A DNA stretch of 57,318 bases from an uncultured Mycoplasmatota bacterium (GTDB lineage Bacteria; Bacillota_I; Bacilli_A; RF39; UBA660): the NCBI GenBank assembly GCA_900551455.1, contig URVV01000008.1:1-57318 (forward strand), given 5' to 3'. Positions 44,285 through 51,836 of this stretch are shown piece after piece. A model generated the notes under the pieces. The model was not told the origin of the DNA and did not search any database. It was given only the letters and a program-made list of their open reading frames with translations. Numbering within the stretch: the stretch's first letter is position 1; every line of letters begins with the position of its first letter. Both the position numbers and the translations under genes were made by a program.

Positions 44285-44863
44285 TTATGATTCTGTTTGA
44301 GTAGCACTAGCTGAAATGTAACCAGAATAGCTTGCTCCTAACATAGTTGTAGTTACATCGCTAGCTTCTAGCCAGAAATATACTTTAATAGTTGTTGCGG
44401 TTGTACTACTGATTTTTTGAGTTGTGCTAGTTCCTGATAGTACTAATGCTTGAGTATTGCTTGTTATCGTTTTTGGAGCTGTTGGGGTACCAGTGCCAAT
44501 GGCTACTGAATATCTCATTGCTGGTAAAACGCTAACGTGCCCATTTGAATCAGCACCAGTAGCAGTAGTATTTAAAGTTATTGTTAGATTACCTGGGGTT
44601 GATCCTGAGGCTAATCCCGCAGATAAACTAATTACTTTAGCTCCACTTGAAGCAACAGCACTTGCTTCTGAGACAGTTAGCATTGGCATTTCAGTAAGAG
44701 CTGTTCCACCATCATAATTGATAACGAAGTTTTTAGTACCAGTATTATAACTACCATTAGTTATTGTTGCACTGAATGTTAACCAAGCAAATGTTGCTCC
44801 GGCAATTAAAGCGGCAAACATTGTTACACCAATAATTGTTCCTATTAATTTTTTCTTATCCAA
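44285..44863 (-). CDS. secreted protein with SipW-type leader (paralogue 4)
   Basis: A 192-residue protein with leader ALIAGATFAWLTFSATI, a Thr/Ala/Ser-rich beta body, and the C-terminal block TTIKVYFWLEASDVTTTMLGASYSGYISASATQ, very near to the block of paralogue 1. Strong SD (AAGGAGG) and a strong promoter upstream suggest high expression. First gene of the 44863-43624 pair. Confidence 0.74.
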   Translation of the reverse strand: MDKKKLIGTIIGVTMFAALIAGATFAWLTFSATITNGSYNTGTKNFVINYDGGTALTEMPMLTVSEASAVASSGAKVISLSAGLASGSTPGNLTITLNTTATGADSNGHVSVLPAMRYSVAIGTGTPTAPKTITSNTQALVLSGTSTTQKISSTTATTIKVYFWLEASDVTTTMLGASYSGYISASATQTES

Positions 44864-44894
44864 GATTTTTTCCTCCTTATCTTACTATGGTTTA

Positions 44895-44923
44895 ATGTTA
44901 ACATAAATCTACTATTTTGACAA
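44895..44923 (-). promoter_or_regulatory. promoter of the 44863-43624 operon
   Basis: TTGTCA (44918-44923), 17-base spacer, TAACAT (44895-44900) with extended TGT, about 30 bases before the ATG. Confidence 0.78.
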
Positions 44924-44961
44924 GTTTTTTAATACATTATTTTTATTTTTTACTTGTCCTT

Positions 44962-45240
44962 TTATTTACTTGTTTTTTTTGCGATAAAATATTTACAATC
45001 AGGAGCACAATTAATTTTTAAATAATTATCTAGATTTTTATAGTTATTAATTTTATTTGCTTTTTTGTTTTTCTCATCATAAAAGCCTTTTAATCTTAAT
45101 TTACCATAGGCAATATCTCCTACTATATAATCATAATCATAAAAGTAATCGGTGCATTTTTGTTTAAATTCTTCTTCATTGTATCCTTCTTTGTAATCTT
45201 TTATTATTTCATATGTAATATTATTTATTTCTACTTTCAT
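44962..45240 (-). CDS. yutD: YutD family (DUF1027) protein
   Basis: A 92-residue protein that matches B. subtilis YutD in length and order: YEIIKDYKEGYNEEEFKQK, DYIVGDIAYGKLRLKGFYD, and a C-terminal NCAPDCKYFIAKK. Two Cys residues are conserved in place. Function unknown. It lies 15 bases downstream of the putative glycosidase gene, possibly cotranscribed. Confidence 0.88.
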   Translation of the reverse strand: MKVEINNITYEIIKDYKEGYNEEEFKQKCTDYFYDYDYIVGDIAYGKLRLKGFYDEKNKKANKINNYKNLDNYLKINCAPDCKYFIAKKTSK

Positions 45241-45255
45241 ATTTACTCCTTTTAA

Positions 45256-46941
45256 TTAATAATCTTTTGCGAAGGCTGATTTTATTTGACGGTATTTGTT
45301 AATATTTGATGCAGAATTCCACGTGATAAATCCGCCTTTTAAGCCTGCATCTGATAAAGCTCTTGCTTGATCACTTATTTTGGTGGCATCATATATTACT
45401 GTAGGATTCCAATATGGAGTATCATAAGCAGTTATCCAGGTTCTAGGAATAGCTGGTGTGGGAATTTCTTTTTGTCTTTCAGCAGCTCCTTTAGCCCAAT
45501 TATTAACTGTTTTATATGGATTAGACCAAGTATCTACGGTTCTTCCAAAGTGATCAGTGTAAGGCATTGAGCTAATGGCATCAACAATATTTGAGATGGC
45601 TGGCCAGTATTGTCCATATGATGTTACATAAGTTCCTGAGCATTCTCCAAAGACGTCTACGGATAAATATACATTTTCTTTGTGTATTTGATCGGCTGCA
45701 TAGAAAAGAAAGTTTTGAACGGCTTCGGCTTTCTCTTCTCCGTAAGTATTTTTAAAATCGGTGTTCCCTCTTAGTGACATATTATATGCATCTTCTGGAA
45801 ATCTTACGTAATCAAATTGAATTTCGTTAAAGCCAACATCTTTGATAGCTTGTTTGGCTAATTCAACATTATATTCCCAGGCGCCTCTTGAATAAGCTGA
45901 TGGCCATAATCTTGATGAGGCTGTGGATTTGATACAATCTTCTGGATGATCTTTACCATAATGGGGATCGTTAAATACGACAATTCGACCAATTACATAT
46001 ATTCCAGCTTCCTTAATTTTATCAATGGCTTTTTTATAATTTTCTTGGCTATTTATTGCCGTATTGTAAGCTGTCATTGAATATTCTTTTGCAACTTTCA
46101 TAGGATAAGCTAAGGCTCCATCTTTTAAGTCTACGACAATGGCATTTACTCCGCTAGATTTGGCAATTTCAAGATAACTGTCGATTTGATTAATCACATT
46201 TGCTCCGGCATTTAAATACATTGCTTTTGCTTGCTTTAATAATGGATTGTTTTCAAATTCTGGGTGTTCATATGGATAATAATCTAGAGTTTTAGTACTT
46301 CCTCCATATAATTCCCTGCCATATTTTCTGTCTTTATGTTTATCGTAGATGCCATTTTCATTATATGGTGAATCCGCTAATTCTTTAGTATCTACTAAAT
46401 ATTTCGCATACACCCACCCTTCTATTTTATCTTTTTTAATTTTGTACATATTAACATTACCTTCGGAATCTAGTTTATCATAATCAAGAATTTGAAGAGA
46501 ATTTCCTTTTCTTATAAATGATGATATTTTTGAATCTTTTTCATTTTTGTAAACTGTTACTGAAGTTCTTACAAATTTTTCAGTTTCTTTAACTACTTCT
46601 TTAGGATTTTCATTTAAATTTATTTCATTAATGTAATATTTTTGTTCATTGTAAGTAATTTCTATATAATTGATGTCCTCGATAGTTTTATTTTTATTAC
46701 TAGTTTTTATTTTAACTCCTCTGGGAATTTTTGAAGTTTCTTCCATTTTTGAGGTTTCCTCATTATAGGTATATACAGAAACTTGACTAACTTCACTTGC
46801 AATATAAGAATCTTTAATAATAATTTTTTCTTTGGTAAAATTTAAGAGTTTAGACCCTGCAAAGAAAAGACCTCCTAGAATAATTAAAGTTATAATTATT
46901 CTTCCTACTTTTAACTTTTTTTTCCTTTTTCTTCTTTCCAT
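45256..46941 (-). CDS. secreted putative glycoside hydrolase (DUF4015) with SH3-like part
   Basis: A 561-residue protein: N-terminal membrane/signal helix (IIITLIILGGLFFAGS), an SH3b-like region (about 60-190), then a TIM-barrel DUF4015 domain from about 225: SGVNAIVVDLKDG, IKEAGIYVIGRIVVFNDPHY, FNEIQFDYVRFPEDA, LSVDVFGECSG, SSMPYTDHFG, WITAYD, GGFITWNSAS. The acidic residues in FDYVRFPE and VDVFGE are likely catalytic. Substrate is perhaps a wall or capsule glycan. Single membrane anchor, outside the cell. Confidence 0.86.
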   Translation of the reverse strand: MERRKRKKKLKVGRIIITLIILGGLFFAGSKLLNFTKEKIIIKDSYIASEVSQVSVYTYNEETSKMEETSKIPRGVKIKTSNKNKTIEDINYIEITYNEQKYYINEINLNENPKEVVKETEKFVRTSVTVYKNEKDSKISSFIRKGNSLQILDYDKLDSEGNVNMYKIKKDKIEGWVYAKYLVDTKELADSPYNENGIYDKHKDRKYGRELYGGSTKTLDYYPYEHPEFENNPLLKQAKAMYLNAGANVINQIDSYLEIAKSSGVNAIVVDLKDGALAYPMKVAKEYSMTAYNTAINSQENYKKAIDKIKEAGIYVIGRIVVFNDPHYGKDHPEDCIKSTASSRLWPSAYSRGAWEYNVELAKQAIKDVGFNEIQFDYVRFPEDAYNMSLRGNTDFKNTYGEEKAEAVQNFLFYAADQIHKENVYLSVDVFGECSGTYVTSYGQYWPAISNIVDAISSMPYTDHFGRTVDTWSNPYKTVNNWAKGAAERQKEIPTPAIPRTWITAYDTPYWNPTVIYDATKISDQARALSDAGLKGGFITWNSASNINKYRQIKSAFAKDY

Positions 46942-47020
46942 AATATCACCTTATGTTTAGTATATCATATTTTTGGGAAAAGTAGTTATGAAAATATAAA
47001 TAATTATTAAATTAATTATA

Positions 47021-47049
47021 TTGAAAAAGATAATTATTTTTGATAAAAT
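47021..47049 (+). promoter_or_regulatory. promoter of the DUF192-gpsA operon
   Basis: TTGAAA (47021-47026), 17-base spacer and TAAAAT (47044-47049), 20 bases before the first start codon. Confidence 0.72.
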
Positions 47050-47068
47050 TTAAATGGTGATGATAGTT

Positions 47069-47386
47069 ATGAAACTTATTTATAATGATAAATCTATTGA
47101 TGTAACTAAGTGTAAAAGTTTTTTTTCAAGGTTTAAAGGTTTTATGCTTTGTAAAGAGATTAAGAATGCCAAGATATTTGATAATTGTAATAGTATTCAT
47201 ACTTTTTTTATGAAAAGAAATATTGATGTGATAATGTGTGATAAAAATGATACTATTCTTTATTATTTCAATGATGTAAATAGAAATAAGATTATTTGGC
47301 CTAAAAAGGGTGTTTTTAGAACTATTGAATTGCCAGTTAATTTTTTTGATGTAAAAATAAATACGAAGATAAAGGTGATAGAATGA
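47069..47386 (+). CDS. DUF192 family small protein
   Basis: A 105-residue protein of the DUF192 family (beta-barrel). Conserved blocks: FFSRFKGFMLCKEI, SIHTFFMKRNIDVIMCDKN, the last being the family motif with (S/C)-H-(T/M)-FFM, and the PKKGVFRTIELP segment. Here it has no signal peptide, so it is cytoplasmic. ATG at 47069 after GGTGAT. The 3' end overlaps gpsA by ATGA. DUF192 function is unknown. Confidence 0.85.
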   Translation: MKLIYNDKSIDVTKCKSFFSRFKGFMLCKEIKNAKIFDNCNSIHTFFMKRNIDVIMCDKNDTILYYFNDVNRNKIIWPKKGVFRTIELPVNFFDVKINTKIKVIE

Positions 47387-48372
47387 ATATTACAATACTG
47401 GGGGCTGGAGCTTATGCTTTGGCTTTAACTGAAATGTTTAAGAGAGGCAATAATAATGTAACAATATGGACGAAGATTCAAAGTGAATATGATATGCTTA
47501 TTAAGGAAAGGAAAAATAAAAGGGCTTTACCTGGATATGTGATTGATGCTTCTGTAAAATTTACAATGAGTATGGAAGAAGCAGTTAAAGGTGCAAATAT
47601 TGTAGTTATTGCTATACCTGTTAAATTTGCAAGAGAGACAATTAGAGAGTTGAAAATATTTTATAAAAAAAATCAACATATATGTATTGCTAGTAAAGGA
47701 ATTGAGCAAGATAGTCTTTTGTTTGTTAGTAATATTGTTAGAAAAATAATTAGAACTAAGAAGGTGGGAGTTATTTCTGGTGGGACTTTTGCAGTTGATA
47801 TGGTTTTGGGGGTGCCAGTAGCTTTAACTTTGGCAACTAAAAATATTGGAACAGCAAGAGTTATTAAGAAGGCTTTAGAAAATGATGTTTTGAAATTAGA
47901 GTTATCTAAGGATATTTTTGGGGTAGAAATGTATGGAGCAATTAAAAATGTAATAGCGATTGCTTCTGGAATTATTGATGGAATGAATTATCCTGAATCT
48001 ACGAAATGTATGTTTATTACAAAGGCTTTAAATGATGTAATGAATTTAATATATGATTTTGGTGGAAATAAAAAGACAATTTTAACTTATGCGGGAATTG
48101 GAGATTTGCTCTTAACTTGTACTTCTCCTAAAAGTAGAAATTATACATTAGGAAAAATGTTTGGCGAAGGGGTTAATAAAGATATTATTCAAGAGTATAT
48201 AAATAATACTACTATTGAGGGATTATATACTTTAGAGTCTATTCACAATCTTGTTCGAAGTGATAATAAAAAAGTAGATATAATTGAGACAATATACAAT
48301 ATTATTTATAAAAATGATGATGTGGATAAACTTAGAGAATATTTGGTAAAGGAACAAATTACTAGAAATTAA
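47383..48372 (+). CDS. gpsA: glycerol-3-phosphate dehydrogenase [NAD(P)+]
   Basis: A 329-residue enzyme making sn-glycerol 3-phosphate for phospholipids. N-terminal ILGAGAYALALTEM is the dinucleotide fold (WGTAL in most, here AYALAL); GVISGGTFAVDMVLGVPVALTLA, EMYGAIKNVIAIASGIIDGM with the catalytic Lys, GIGDLLLTCTSPKSRNY are the family blocks. It follows DUF192 with a four-base overlap and SD GGTGAT. Confidence 0.94.
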   Translation: MNITILGAGAYALALTEMFKRGNNNVTIWTKIQSEYDMLIKERKNKRALPGYVIDASVKFTMSMEEAVKGANIVVIAIPVKFARETIRELKIFYKKNQHICIASKGIEQDSLLFVSNIVRKIIRTKKVGVISGGTFAVDMVLGVPVALTLATKNIGTARVIKKALENDVLKLELSKDIFGVEMYGAIKNVIAIASGIIDGMNYPESTKCMFITKALNDVMNLIYDFGGNKKTILTYAGIGDLLLTCTSPKSRNYTLGKMFGEGVNKDIIQEYINNTTIEGLYTLESIHNLVRSDNKKVDIIETIYNIIYKNDDVDKLREYLVKEQITRN

Positions 48373-48447
48373 AAAAACTTCCCTTTTTGAAAATAAACCT
48401 TGCAAGTTTAAAGTTAGGTTTATTTCTTTTTTTAGGGAGGTTTTTTA
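48371..48447. terminator. nested bidirectional terminator gpsA/sigE
   Basis: Outer stem AAACTTCCCT/AGGGAGGTTT encloses an inner AATAAACCT/AGGTTTATT stem, with A and T tracts outside, between two convergent genes. Confidence 0.83.
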
Positions 48448-48454
48448 TTTAATG

Positions 48455-49138
48455 TTATGTTTTTATAATACTTTTTAATTTTTTTATTACTTTTTTTTCT
48501 ATACGTGATATGTACGATTGACTTATTCCTAGTAAAGTGGCAACGTCTTTTTGAGTCATTTCTTTTTTTTGATTTAGACCATATCTTAGTTCAATAATTT
48601 CTTTATCACGTGGTCTTAGTTTTTCAATTTCTTCTAGCATCATATTCTTATTTAGTTCTTCATCTAATCCTTTAGTAACAAGATCTTTGTCTGTTCCTAA
48701 AACGTCTTCAAGATGGAGTTCATTTCCTTCAGCATCAAAACTTAAACTATCTTCAAAGCTCACTTCTGTTTTCTTACGTTTTATTTTTCGAAGATGCATC
48801 AAAATTTCATTATCTATACATCTTGAAGCATATGTTGCTAATTTAATATTTTTATCTAAACGATAAGTGTTAACTGCTTTGATTAAACCGATTGTACCTA
48901 TAGACACTAAATCTTCCAGATCTGTCCCGGTATTGTCGTATTTCTTAGCCAAGAAAACTACTAATCTTAAATTGTGCTCAATTAATTTGTTTTTTGCTTC
49001 TTGATTATCTTTCATAGATAATTCAACATATTTTATCTCTTCTTCTTTGGATAATGGTTCAGGTAAAATATCTGTACTACCAACAAAGAGTATTTGCTGG
49101 TATTTGGCCATTATTTTTTTTAATAATTTTTTTATCAT
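48455..49138 (-). CDS. sigE: sporulation sigma factor SigE
   Basis: A 227-residue sigma factor closely resembling SigE: FVGSTDILPEPLSKEEE at the start, NLRLVVFLAKKYDNTGTDLEDLVSIGTIGLIKAVNTY, KLATYASRCIDNEILMHLR, VSFEDSL...ELHLEDVLGTD, and TQKDVATLLGISQSYISRIEKK. The mother-cell factor is made as pro-SigE; the pro-sequence here is about nine residues shorter than in B. subtilis but the YYIGGSEALPPPLS-type cut region is recognisable. It follows spoIIGA by two bases, the spoIIG operon arrangement. No sigG follows. Confidence 0.92.
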   Translation of the reverse strand: MIKKLLKKIMAKYQQILFVGSTDILPEPLSKEEEIKYVELSMKDNQEAKNKLIEHNLRLVVFLAKKYDNTGTDLEDLVSIGTIGLIKAVNTYRLDKNIKLATYASRCIDNEILMHLRKIKRKKTEVSFEDSLSFDAEGNELHLEDVLGTDKDLVTKGLDEELNKNMMLEEIEKLRPRDKEIIELRYGLNQKKEMTQKDVATLLGISQSYISRIEKKVIKKLKSIIKT

Positions 49139-49140
49139 AT

Positions 49141-49902
49141 TTATATCCTTTCTAATACTTCTTTATTTAGAATACATTCAGCGCCTTCAATATCTACTTT
49201 ATCAATCAAACCGATTAATAATTTATTTCGATAACCAATATCTTTTATATATATTTTTTCTGGGGAAAAACATTTTAATAGTCCGTGGGAATCTATAGTG
49301 TTATATGGTACTAGAATAGTTTTTTGTTCTTCTTGGTTAATTAAATCTTTGTTTACGAGAATTATTGGTCGGCCTTTATATGGATCTTTTAGAATATTAC
49401 CCGTATCTAGATATGAGAGAACAGTTATTTTAGGCTTGTCTTTTAAATATATGTCTATTTGATAATAATTAGAAGTGTTATTTTTTATATTTTGATAACT
49501 TTTTATGTAAATATATGTAATTATAGGGAAAACTATTAATAAGACAATAGCATTTAAAAGGTAATTATCTATTTTTGGAAGAAAGTTAGTATTAATTAAA
49601 TATATTGATCCTGCTAAGAAAACGCTTAGGAAGTACATATAGAAAACGTTTTTTATTGTATATATTAAATCTTTATATTTAAAACTAATAATGGACATTA
49701 CGATAATAATTATAAATGAGATAAACATTAATAGTAATTTGTGAGTATTAGTGAAGAGAAAAATTAGGGGTATAGTACCAATTACTGATGAGAGAAAAAT
49801 TTTTCTAAAGTTGGTATGACGATTTAATAGGAGGCTTGTTCCTAAAATAATAATGTAATTTGTAACTAATTCTTCAATAACTAATAGATCTATGTATACC
49901 AT
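49141..49902 (-). CDS. spoIIGA: pro-sigma-E processing peptidase SpoIIGA
   Basis: A 253-residue membrane aspartic protease that cleaves the SigE pro-sequence at the forespore septum. Five membrane helices in the first ~140 residues, then the protease domain with LDTGNILKDP (catalytic Asp166). Family-length is about 300, so this one is shorter. The start is the ATG at 49902 after GGTGAT. It is the first gene of spoIIGA-sigE and has a long-spacer promoter with a Spo0A-like box. Confidence 0.88.
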   Translation of the reverse strand: MVYIDLLVIEELVTNYIIILGTSLLLNRHTNFRKIFLSSVIGTIPLIFLFTNTHKLLLMFISFIIIIVMSIISFKYKDLIYTIKNVFYMYFLSVFLAGSIYLINTNFLPKIDNYLLNAIVLLIVFPIITYIYIKSYQNIKNNTSNYYQIDIYLKDKPKITVLSYLDTGNILKDPYKGRPIILVNKDLINQEEQKTILVPYNTIDSHGLLKCFSPEKIYIKDIGYRNKLLIGLIDKVDIEGAECILNKEVLERI

Positions 49903-49919
49903 AATTATCACCTGGTATT

Positions 49920-49953
49920 ATTATAAAATAAGTAAATTAAGTTTTATGTCAAA
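49920..49953 (-). promoter_or_regulatory. spoIIG-type promoter with 21-bp spacer and near-Spo0A box
   Basis: TTGACA (49947-49952) and TATAAT (49920-49925) are both perfect on the minus strand but 21 bases apart, much like the 22-bp spacing of B. subtilis spoIIG. The overlapping TTTGACA (49947-49953) is one base off the Spo0A box complement TTCGACA. A conventional 16-base TATTTT -10 could also be used. Confidence 0.62.
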
Positions 49954-49954
49954 A

Positions 49955-49980
49955 AAGAGTTAACTTTTTAGTTAACTCTT
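49955..49980 (-). terminator. terminator after the duplicated comEC end
   Basis: AAGAGTTAAC/GTTAACTCTT hairpin with a six-base loop followed by six T on the minus strand. It lies just upstream of the spoIIGA promoter and would insulate it from the comEC region. Confidence 0.82.
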
Positions 49981-50107
49981 ATCTATATAAACGCAAGTCT
50001 TGCGAACTCACGACACAGTATATATTATGCAGAATAAAATTAATGTTGACACTTTTTATTATTAATTATAGAATTTTTTTGAATTAATATTTATTTATTT
50101 TTTCGTT

Positions 50108-50679
50108 CTATGGGTTATAAGTATTAATTTTATAATTATTTTTATTTATCTTTATTTCGATACTTCCATCAATATCAGTTCTATAATTTTTACTATTCTT
50201 TAAAGTATTTAAAACTTCCTTATTTGGATGTCCATATCTATTATTTTTACCAACACTAATTATTGAATATTTAGGGTTGATATTGTCTATAAATTTTTTA
50301 CTACTACTGGTATTTGAACCGTGATGCCCTACTTTTAAGAAATCAATATCTTTTAAATTATATTTTCCTAAGATGTCTTTTTCTTTATTAACGCCAGCAT
50401 CTCCCATAAATAAGAATTTTAAACTGTTGTAGTTAAAGTAAATAACATTTGAATTATCATTTTCATTATCATACTCTTTAGTGTTTAGGAATAGTAATTT
50501 ATAACTATTGATATTAAGTTCTTTAAGACACGAATAATACTTAATTTTCTTTTTGTCTAATACCTTAATTAATTTTTTTTCTAAATCATTATAATCTCCA
50601 CAATTAAAAACAACATTTTTTACTTTAAAATTTTCAATTAGTTCGATCGATTCACCCATATGATCATAATCTCCGTGTG
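50108..50679 (-). pseudogene. comEC: duplicated 3' fragment of comEC
   Basis: The open frame (50108-50659) codes 183 residues equal to the C-terminal metallo-beta-lactamase end of ComEC, beginning at the Met after the HxDxDH motif, so it lacks the metal-binding start and all membrane helices. 50425-50679 is 100% identical to 52154-52408 in the intact gene; the remaining end (to 50108) is diverged at about the level of a different strain. So it is the remnant of an older comEC 3' end, left by an insertion. Confidence 0.88.
50425..50679. repeat. 255-bp perfect direct repeat, copy 1 (comEC fragment)
   Basis: Identical to 52154-52408, same orientation, 1,474 bases between copies. A few matching bases extend further down to about 50390 with mismatches. 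Identity stops abruptly at 50679. Confidence 0.97.
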
Positions 50680-50733
50680 CTGATTGTCAATTAGTAAGTC
50701 GAATGCAATGCTTTTATTTATAAAGAAAAAAGA

Positions 50734-51510
50734 TTACTTTTTCGCAATCCTTTCATCTTTATCTTTATTCAAAACTCGATTAATATAATTGAATCCATCA
50801 TTCATTTTTTCTTCAATTGATATATCTTTACTATAGATGTTTCTCAATTTATCCATAACTTTACTAGAATCATCTTCAAGTTCATAAAAGCTATCATATC
50901 CTCGTTCATTAAATTCAAACATTGTAGAAAATGGTTTATTATTCAAAATAGGATCAGTTACCATCTCACTATATTGCCATACTAAATATGGTGAGTCATA
51001 TTCACGTCTTGGCGTTTCTGGATGAATTTGTTTCCATTTTTCAAACCATAAAAAATGTAGGGTTTCATGAGCACAAACTTCTAATAATTTAGAATCATCA
51101 ACGCCTGTACCAATTGAAAAAGAAAAATTGTCTAAATATCTTGGAAAAACCGGAATTAATCCAACAGTTGCACTTATTTCTTTTAAATTATTTGGCCATT
51201 TTATATTCAAATATGATGATAACGCCTTAAAATAACTATTATTATATTGTCCCCATAGCGCGGTATATCTTTCAGTTTCACTTTTTATTCTATCTTTATA
51301 TTTATTATAATCATTAGTAACTATTTCTTCTATAACTTTATAACTTTCATTTCTAGACAGGTTTATATCCAAATCAGCTAGTTGTGGAAAGTATTTAATT
51401 GTAAAATCACGAACGCTTAATGCTCCATTGTTTTCGAAATATGCCCACTTTATAACATCTATGTTTTCTTGCAAAGTCATTTCTTTAAACATAATTTTTG
51501 GTAAAGTCAT
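50734..51510 (-). CDS. putative zinc metallopeptidase, inserted gene
   Basis: A 258-residue protein I do not assign to a named family. HETLH at residues 148-152 (H-E-x-x-H) in LEVCAHETLHFLWFEKW is a zincin motif, and E in YSEMVTDPI about 40 residues later could be the third ligand. No signal peptide. I chose ATG at 51510 because AGGATGTGAT is upstream; the earlier ATG (51573) overlaps the previous gene by four bases. It lies within the comEC duplication with the DUF1016 gene, so likely acquired cargo. Confidence 0.65.
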   Translation of the reverse strand: MTLPKIMFKEMTLQENIDVIKWAYFENNGALSVRDFTIKYFPQLADLDINLSRNESYKVIEEIVTNDYNKYKDRIKSETERYTALWGQYNNSYFKALSSYLNIKWPNNLKEISATVGLIPVFPRYLDNFSFSIGTGVDDSKLLEVCAHETLHFLWFEKWKQIHPETPRREYDSPYLVWQYSEMVTDPILNNKPFSTMFEFNERGYDSFYELEDDSSKVMDKLRNIYSKDISIEEKMNDGFNYINRVLNKDKDERIAKK

Positions 51511-51569
51511 ATTATCACATCCTATATCTATTATATCACACAAGTTCATATTCTCTAACAGCAATTCTT

Positions 51570-51824
51570 TCATCTGAACAATATTCTATAATATTGTCTA
51601 ATACGTCTCAATGTTCTCTCGTTATACTTTTTCCCAAACTTAATAACCAGTCTATTTGAATAATCATTTAAAATATTATCTCCATACTTACTGCCAGCTT
51701 CGTCCAGCAATTTACCAACTTCAAAGTATGTAATAACTTTATGCCTTTCTTTTGAATAATCTTTTACTTTTGAATATATTTCATTATCAATTAATTTGTT
51801 TTTTATCTCATTGCAATAATTCAT
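51570..51824 (-). pseudogene. DUF1016 (YhcG) N-terminal domain fragment
   Basis: An 84-residue protein that contains only the N-terminal DUF1016 domain: YFEVGKLLDEAGSKYGDNILNDYSNRLVIKFGKKYNERTLRRIRQYYRIL. Full family members are about 300 residues and add a PDDEXK nuclease domain, absent here. An SD (GGAAGGAG) and a start exist 12 bases after the comEC stop, so it may still be expressed. Its end continues in another frame for a few residues. Truncated by the insertion event or decayed. Confidence 0.7.
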
Positions 51825-51836
51825 GTCTACTCCTTC

